From Prorocentrum cordatum (lineage: Eukaryota; Sar; Dinophyceae; Prorocentrales; Prorocentraceae): a DNA stretch of 57,500 nucleotides. Position numbers and translations under genes: made by a program. The stretch's first letter is position 1. Every line of letters begins with the position of its first letter. The notes under the pieces were generated by a model. It was not told where the DNA came from. It ran no database searches and worked only from the letters and a program-made list of their open reading frames with translations. This document shows, piece by piece, positions 51,999-57,500 of this stretch. Where the stretch lies: the NCBI GenBank assembly GCA_963575745.1, contig CAUYUJ010000167.1, positions 1 to 57,500 on the forward strand. The letters run 5' to 3'.

Positions 51999-52196
51999 AA
52001 TGGGTATGGTATTGGGCCGACTCGTCATCGAAGGCTCAAATTGCTGTTTTCAGAGTGCGCCGATTTTTTCTTGCCTCCCAGATTGGGTCGGAGTATATGG
52101 GGTCGGAGGATCACGCCGCAGACGAATCGGCGAAGCGGGTCGATGTGGAGCGGCGGAGAGGATAATTAGGCGACCTTTCTGCGTGGGGAAGACGCC

Positions 52197-52390
52197 GTCG
52201 TCGTCGTCGTCGTCGTCGTCGTCCGAGGGTCGGAGGATCGGGCCGCATCGCCGATGCATCGGCGCTGCGCGCTGCGGCTCGGTGCGGGGGGCGATTTTTT
52301 CCACGCCGACGTCGCCGATGCATCGCCGATGTATCGCCGACGTCGCTAATATATCGGCGATGCATCGCTGATGCATCGCCGATGCGGGGC
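52197..52390. repeat. (GTC)n run and GATGCATC-centred repeat cluster
   Basis: Nine GTC triplets (52197-52223), then repeated GCCGATGCATCGGCG-type words at 52247-52385. Palindromic GATGCATC occurs at least four times with CGCCGATGTATCGCCG variants. Confidence 0.85.
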
Positions 52391-52458
52391 GATCCTCCTA
52401 CCCCACTCCCAGGCATGCGACGTCTTGATTTCTTCAAGTCTCTTCCCGGGGCCGCTTC

Positions 52459-53125
52459 GTCATCCCGAGTCGTTTTCTGACGGTCTCAGGGCCCAGCGAG
52501 GGCCCCCAGAGGCCGAAGGCCAAAATCCAGCCGTCCTGATTCTTTCACGATGCGGGCATGTCTGGCTCTACACATCCGGGAGGCCTCTCTCTTGTTTGCC
52601 ATCAGGGATGGATGCCTTTTAAAAGTGTGTGCAGTAGGTTCGCGTGGTATCGACCGGCGGCGACTCCGCCGCCAGCGTTCAATGTGGGACGCCGTTGGCG
52701 ACCCAGAATCGGTCGATGTCGAACGATTAGACGTTTCGGAAACGGCCGATCGGTCAGGCTTGAGCGATCCCCGCGGTGTCAGCAACCAGCGCCGAAGTCG
52801 GCACGACATGGACCTGCCGCACTGAAGAAATAGGCACGGTGCCCACCAGCAATTATTGTCTAGCACCGACAGCGGCTGCTGTTGGACACGCGAGCTTTTG
52901 TCTCAAACGGACAACGCCCGCGGTGAAACAGACAGCGGACCATGTTGAACATGTACAGGAACTGCTGTTGGTCTTCGTTCCCCTTTCTTTCCGTACCCAT
53001 TTCGATCTTACTGACAGACGTGCTCGCGTCGTGAAACAAGTCTCGACGGGATAATTGTTCCCGCTTTCTGCTTCCTAGGGCCCTCGCCGGGCCCCAGGAC
53101 CGTCAGAAAACGACCGGGGATGAAC
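52459..53125. mobile_element. About 667-bp element with about 45-bp terminal inverted repeats
   Basis: Left end 52459-52506 and right end 53078-53125 are inverted copies; both include GTCGTTTTCTGACGGTC and a GGGCCC(A/G)GCGAGGGCCC. Open frames inside (plus 52550-52825 and 52776-53054; minus 52486-52866) have no recognisable domain. Could be a non-autonomous DNA transposon or another large introner. Confidence 0.75.
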
Positions 53126-53210
53126 AACCGAGGACATGCATTGTGGATTAGGCGGTTTGTTGGTCCCTTTCTTCACTCTTCTTTACTTTTGTCTTCTCTC
53201 TGTCTTCTGT

Positions 53211-53226
53211 TCGTGTGTGTGTGTGT

Positions 53227-53284
<58 letters not shown>

Positions 53285-53335
53285 GGGGCGGTGCGTGTGT
53301 GTCTGTGTGTGTGTGTGTTTGTGTGTGGGATTTGT
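53211..53335. repeat. (GT)n microsatellite
   Basis: GTGTGT run, interrupted by GGTG and GGGGGGGCGGTGC near 53281-53292. Confidence 0.9.
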
Positions 53336-53595
53336 CCTTTCGCCCTTCCCCCCTAACAAAAACGGGGGGGGAGAAAACATCCCGCCCATACACAAACACG
53401 CACACACCACCACCTCCTCTCTCTTCTCGTCCCCACTCCTGGGGATTCTCTTCCCCCCAGTCAGTCGCCCCCTCCAAAAAACGAGGCGGACGATCAGATG
53501 TTTTCCCCACCATCCTGTGGTGTTGGGTCCTCGTCTTGAAGAGACAGTGCCCAACGTTCCTCCTCTACTCCTCCTCTCCCTCCTCCCTTCTTCTT

Positions 53596-54283
53596 CTTCT
53601 TCTTCTTCTTCTTCTTCGTCATCATAGTCATACTCATCATCGGCAGCAGCATCATCCCCATCATCACATCATCATCAGCAGCAGCATCATCATCATCATC
53701 ATCACTACCACCATCACCATCATCATCACCATCATCATCATCATCACCGCCATCTTCATCATCACCATCACCACCAGCACCACCATCGACACGATCATCA
53801 TCTTGCTCACCATCATCATCATACTACGCACGATCATCACCAGCATCATCAGCATCATAATTATCAGCATCACCATCATCATCAGCATTATCATCACCAT
53901 CATCATCACCACCATCATCATCATCAGCATCATCATCATCGCCATCACTGTCATCATAATCATCATCATCACCATCATAATCATCATCACCATCATCATC
54001 ACCACCATCATCGCCATCACCATCACCATCACCATCATAATCATAAGCATCGTCATCGTCCTCATCATCAGCAACATCATCTTCACCATCATCATCATAC
54101 TCATAATCATCATGAGCAGCAGCATCATCATCACCAGCACCCTTATCATCATCACCATCACCGTCATCAGCATCGTCATCGTCATCATCACCATAATCAT
54201 AATCATATTCATCATTATCATGTGCAGCATCATCACCGCCATCATCCTCCTCTTCCTCCTCTCCTTCCTCCTCCTCCTCCTCG

Positions 54284-54320
<37 letters not shown>

Positions 54321-54331
54321 TATCATCATCG

Positions 54332-54389
<58 letters not shown>

Positions 54390-54390
54390 T
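53596..54390. repeat. (ATC)n array, 0.8 kb
   Basis: ATC/CAT triplets, pure at 54300-54390; a CCT/CTT insert at 54245-54285. Starts with a CTT run at 53590-53617. Confidence 0.9.
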
Positions 54391-54414
54391 CCCCTCGCCC
54401 TCACACTTTGTGTG

Positions 54415-54792
54415 TAACCATAGGAGGTCCACCGAAGGCCCCAGTGGCAGGGTTCGCATGGCGGCACCGCCCCATTTCGGCACCCTCTCACGATTCGTGG
54501 CCAGCCACAGAGGGAGCTCCATCGAAGGCCCCAGTGGCAGGTTCGCCGGTTCGCGTGGCGGCCCCGCCCCATTCTGACACATCTTTCACGCGTATCGTGG
54601 CCCCATAGGAGCTCCACCGAAGGCCCCTGTGGCAGGGTTCGCATGGCGGCCCCGCCCCATTTCGGCATATCCCTCACACGTGTCGCGGCCCCAAAGGGAG
54701 CTCCACCGAAGGCCCCCTTTCGCATGCGCCCGCCGCGCCCATTCCGGCACACCCGTTGTGCGCTTCGTGGCCTCTATAGGTGGCTCCACCTA
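54415..54792. repeat. Tandem repeat, about 90-97 bp unit, four copies
   Basis: Each unit has AGG(A/G)(A/G)GCTCCACCGAAGGCCC, GTGGCAGGGTTCGCATGGCGG, CCCGCCCCATT(T/C)(C/T)GGCA and TCGTGGCCCC. Starts at about 54421, 54515, 54607 and 54696. Confidence 0.9.
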
Positions 54793-55029
54793 AGACGATA
54801 TTCACAACTGCGTTACTCACAACTGCAGATGGTTGTGTCCTTCGCCAGGCTAATTTGTTTTTTTTTTCGGGGGGCGAAACATCCCGCCCACACACACACA
54901 CGCACACACCACCACCTCCTCTCTCTCCTCCCCACTCCCTCTACCACCTCACCCTCCCTCTACCACCCCCCCCTCCTCGTCCTCCTCCCTCCTCCAACCT
55001 CTTCGCTCTGCCACCCCCCTTCCCCTCTC

Positions 55030-56530
55030 TACTCCAGGGTGCTCACATTGTTACCACATGGATCCTTTCTGAGGGGATTGTTCCTAACGACATCCTCATT
55101 AAGGATTCCTCACTCAATCGGTTCTTACTCAGGATTCCTTGCTAAAGGCATCCTTACTGAATAATGCTTCCCCAAAACATTCTCGCTAAGGACTCCTCAC
55201 AAAAATGTGTCCCTCCGTAGGTCCCCTTGATTCAGGCATCCTTACGAATGAGTCTTTACCAAGGGCAGCGCACTCAACGGAATACTTACTAAGGGCCTCT
55301 TGCTACAAGCATCCGTACCAAAGATCTCTAGCAATGGCCCCAGTGGAGGCCTTCGCATGGCGTCCCATATGGGTTTCGTTGGCTGGGCCCTGCGTGAATG
55401 TGAAGGGGGGAGGGGGAGGGCGAAGAGAGAGAGAGAGAGAGAAAGAGAGAGCAATCATTTTCTCCTGTCACTTCCCCCCTATGCGTTCTGGGTTGTGTGA
55501 GAGAGCAACCTGACCACCCTCACATTTCTTCCTGGCTAAGGGCTCCTTACGAAAGGATTCCTTCCTCCGGATTCCTTACCGGAGGCGTCCTGCATAAGGA
55601 GCCCGTACTAAAGTAAGTGACACGAATTCCTTATTACATTTTCATTTGCCGTGGGGATTTTTATTGCAGGCATCCTCGCTGAAGGAGGCATTACTAACAA
55701 CACATTGAACACACGCAGCACTACGTAGCCTTTACTAAAGGCATCCTTACTCAAATAATCCCTTCTAAAGCAACCAACTATAGCGACCGCTAACCATAGA
55801 GGTCCTTACTGGGGGGATCAGTACTACAGGCACCCTCACTAAGGATCCCTCGCTAAAGAGATCCTCTGCTAGGGCTTCGTGGTAAAGGCTCCCGTTCAAA
55901 CGAATGCGTCGTGCATGCGTCCACACGATGGGCTTCCAGACGAAATATATCTGTACAGAGGACCCGTCGGTTAAGCAAAGACAGCATTATTGCGCGCATT
56001 GAGCTGAAGGCACCCGTATTGAGGATTTTTTTCTGCTAAGATGGGTCAGCAGTAAGGAACCGTTGCCACAAGGACCTTTACTGGGGGAATCTTCACAAAA
56101 GGCATCCACACGAAGGGCGCCACACTGCACGCATCCTTACTGCGGGCCCCACTACTGCAGGTAGCCTTTCTAAGTCACCTGTGTCAGCGGACGCACAAGC
56201 AAGCACGAGCAATGAATCCTCATTGCAGGGATCCTTTCTGAGGGGATCCTTGCAAGAGACGCCCCCACTAAGGATTCCTCACTACAGTCACTACAGGGGT
56301 CTGTACAGAGGGCCCCTTGCTGAAGGCATCTTTACCGACAAGTGATTACCAACGGCACCCGCATTCAGGACCCCTCGCTAAAGAGAACCTCATTCAGGGT
56401 CCCTTGATTCAGACAGCCTTACACATCCATATGTACTACAGAAATCCTTCCACAGGAGCCCTTACTCAAAGGCATGGTCCCTACGGGCCCTTGTTGCAGG
56501 CATCCGTATTGAGGCGTTCTGGCAACGTTC
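55030..56530. repeat. Degenerate short-word field, GGCATCCTTACTAAAGG type
   Basis: About 1.5 kb of scrambled 10-25 bp words: CATCCTTACT, AAGGATTCCTCACT, GGGATCCTT and TTACTAAGG, recurring dozens of times without a fixed period. A GAGAGA run at 55425-55450. No coding signal and abundant stops. Confidence 0.8.
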
Positions 56531-56587
56531 GCATGGCGTCCCATCGGGGGTTCATTGGTTGGGCTTTGCTTGATTGTGAAAAGGGAA

Positions 56588-56694
56588 GACGGGAGCGAGA
56601 GAGAGATAGAGAGAGAGAGAGAGAAAGAAATAACGAGAAAGAGAGAGAGAGATAGAGAGAGAGAGAGAAAGCGAGCGAGCGAGCGAGCGAGGGG

Positions 56695-56753
<59 letters not shown>

Positions 56754-56770
56754 CGAGAGAGAGGGATAAA
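56588..56770. repeat. (GA)n purine tract
   Basis: GAGAGA with GAAA and GCGAGCGAGCGA inserts; a second GA block at 56975-57070. Confidence 0.9.
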
Positions 56771-57082
56771 GAAAGAAACCGCACATTTCCTCCTGTCACG
56801 CCCCTCTCTGTGTTGTGGGATATGAAAGGGAAACGCCAGGCCTCCCAACCATTTCTTCCTGCCGAAGAGCTCCTCACCAAGGGATTCCGAATCCTCATTC
56901 AAGGAATTGGTCGTATGGAATCCATGCTAGAGATACCCTAACTGAGGGGGTCCTCTGTGAGGCGAATGCAACGTGAACGAGAGAGAGAGAGAGAGAGAGG
57001 GAGGGAGAGAACAGAGAGAGAGAGAGATACATAAAGAACAAGAGAGAGAGAGAGAGAGAGAGCAAGAGAGCGAGAGCCTCCC

Positions 57083-57160
57083 CCCCCGAGCATGGTCCTC
57101 GAAAGTCCAATCCCACGCCTCTCGGCGATGGGCTGGAACTCCAAGGACCATGCTCGGGGG
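57083..57160. repeat. 78-bp foldback, perfect 17-bp arms
   Basis: CCCCCGAGCATGGTCCT (57083-57099) and its reverse complement (57144-57160); the loop has further weak self-complementarity. Confidence 0.9.
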
Positions 57161-57330
57161 ATGATATGTTTCCTGTCCATGGGCTGTCCTCCAAGTTACC
57201 TTCAGACTGTCGAGGTACCCTCCTGCAAGGTACCCTCATCTGTGTCACGATGCTGGAGGAAGAGGAAGAAGGAGGAGGAGGAAAACGCTGAGGATGAGTA
57301 TGAGGCGTGAGACCGCCCCAGCGGCTGGCG

Positions 57331-57500
57331 TCGTGTGGCAGAACGCATACTCCACAATGGCCTGGCCTCGAAGAACCAGCCGCAGCGACAGGGGCAGGAT
57401 TTCCGGGTTCTGTGTATTGAGAAACATCTGGACATCAGATATCCGGGCACCCCGTCCTCCGTTGCAGGCAGGTGCGGGGTCCGAGATTGGGCTGGGAGGA
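57331..57500 (+). CDS. Possible exon running off the right edge
   Basis: Plus-strand frame VAERILHNGLASKNQPQRQ, GQDFRVLCIEKHLDIRYPG, AGRCGVRDWAG, open to the window end. Normal composition and amphipathic; the minus strand is also open here. No family recognised. Confidence 0.35.

Noticed and set aside
51332-52028. Pro/Ser-rich cell-wall-like protein on the minus strand
   Set aside because: Translation of a 430-bp GGA tract; no unique domain besides repeats.

Overview
The window looks like nuclear DNA of a dinoflagellate. A large repeat-rich genome of the Prorocentrum or Polarella kind fits best, but the species cannot be told from sequence alone. Reasons: several deduced proteins match, from memory, families expanded in dinoflagellates; exons are short and scattered among huge microsatellite fields; several apparent introns use non-GT donors and have AGG at both junctions; one intron is a transposon-like introner; and almost every recognisable exon between 45.6 and 9.4 kb lies on the minus strand, as in unidirectional dinoflagellate gene arrays. 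I saw no spliced-leader relic, tRNA, rRNA, CRISPR array or bacterial operon.

Layout. 1-3.2 kb is microsatellite, a tandem duplication, and a 0.96 kb insertion carrying an 11-bp TTTAGC-type satellite, followed by a GAT array. 3.2-8.96 kb (plus strand) is a decayed non-LTR retrotransposon: an OTU-like protease region, a gag-like region with a zinc finger, an APE-type endonuclease, and a reverse transcriptase cut off before its active site. 9.4-11.7 kb (minus) is a broken member of a dinoflagellate-expanded, transposase-like family. 12.5-20.2 kb (minus) holds four more genes or gene ends.

20.3-47.9 kb is bracketed by a perfect 38-bp inverted repeat. Each copy is followed inward by a CGGTAACG-rich module, a TGACGTCA piece and a GAT array. 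Inside are a second transposase-like gene (24.5-27.0 kb), a nine-exon minus-strand gene (28.3-33.6 kb), a gene end at 37-38.7 kb, a complete two-exon gene (39.7-41.0 kb) and scattered exons up to 45.6 kb. Four same-orientation copies of a terminal-inverted-repeat element lie in introns or gaps.

48-57.5 kb is mostly tandem repeats of many unit lengths. A few weak exon candidates occur there, one with a DLLWSDP motif like PPP-family phosphatases, and another exon runs off the right edge.

The most striking observation is the intron at 39936-40148: 10-bp near-identical flanking direct repeats that contain the splice sites, around two long inverted arms. This is the structure expected of a transposing introner. 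Several other foldback elements of similar size lie nearby, and three unrelated satellites share an 11-bp period.
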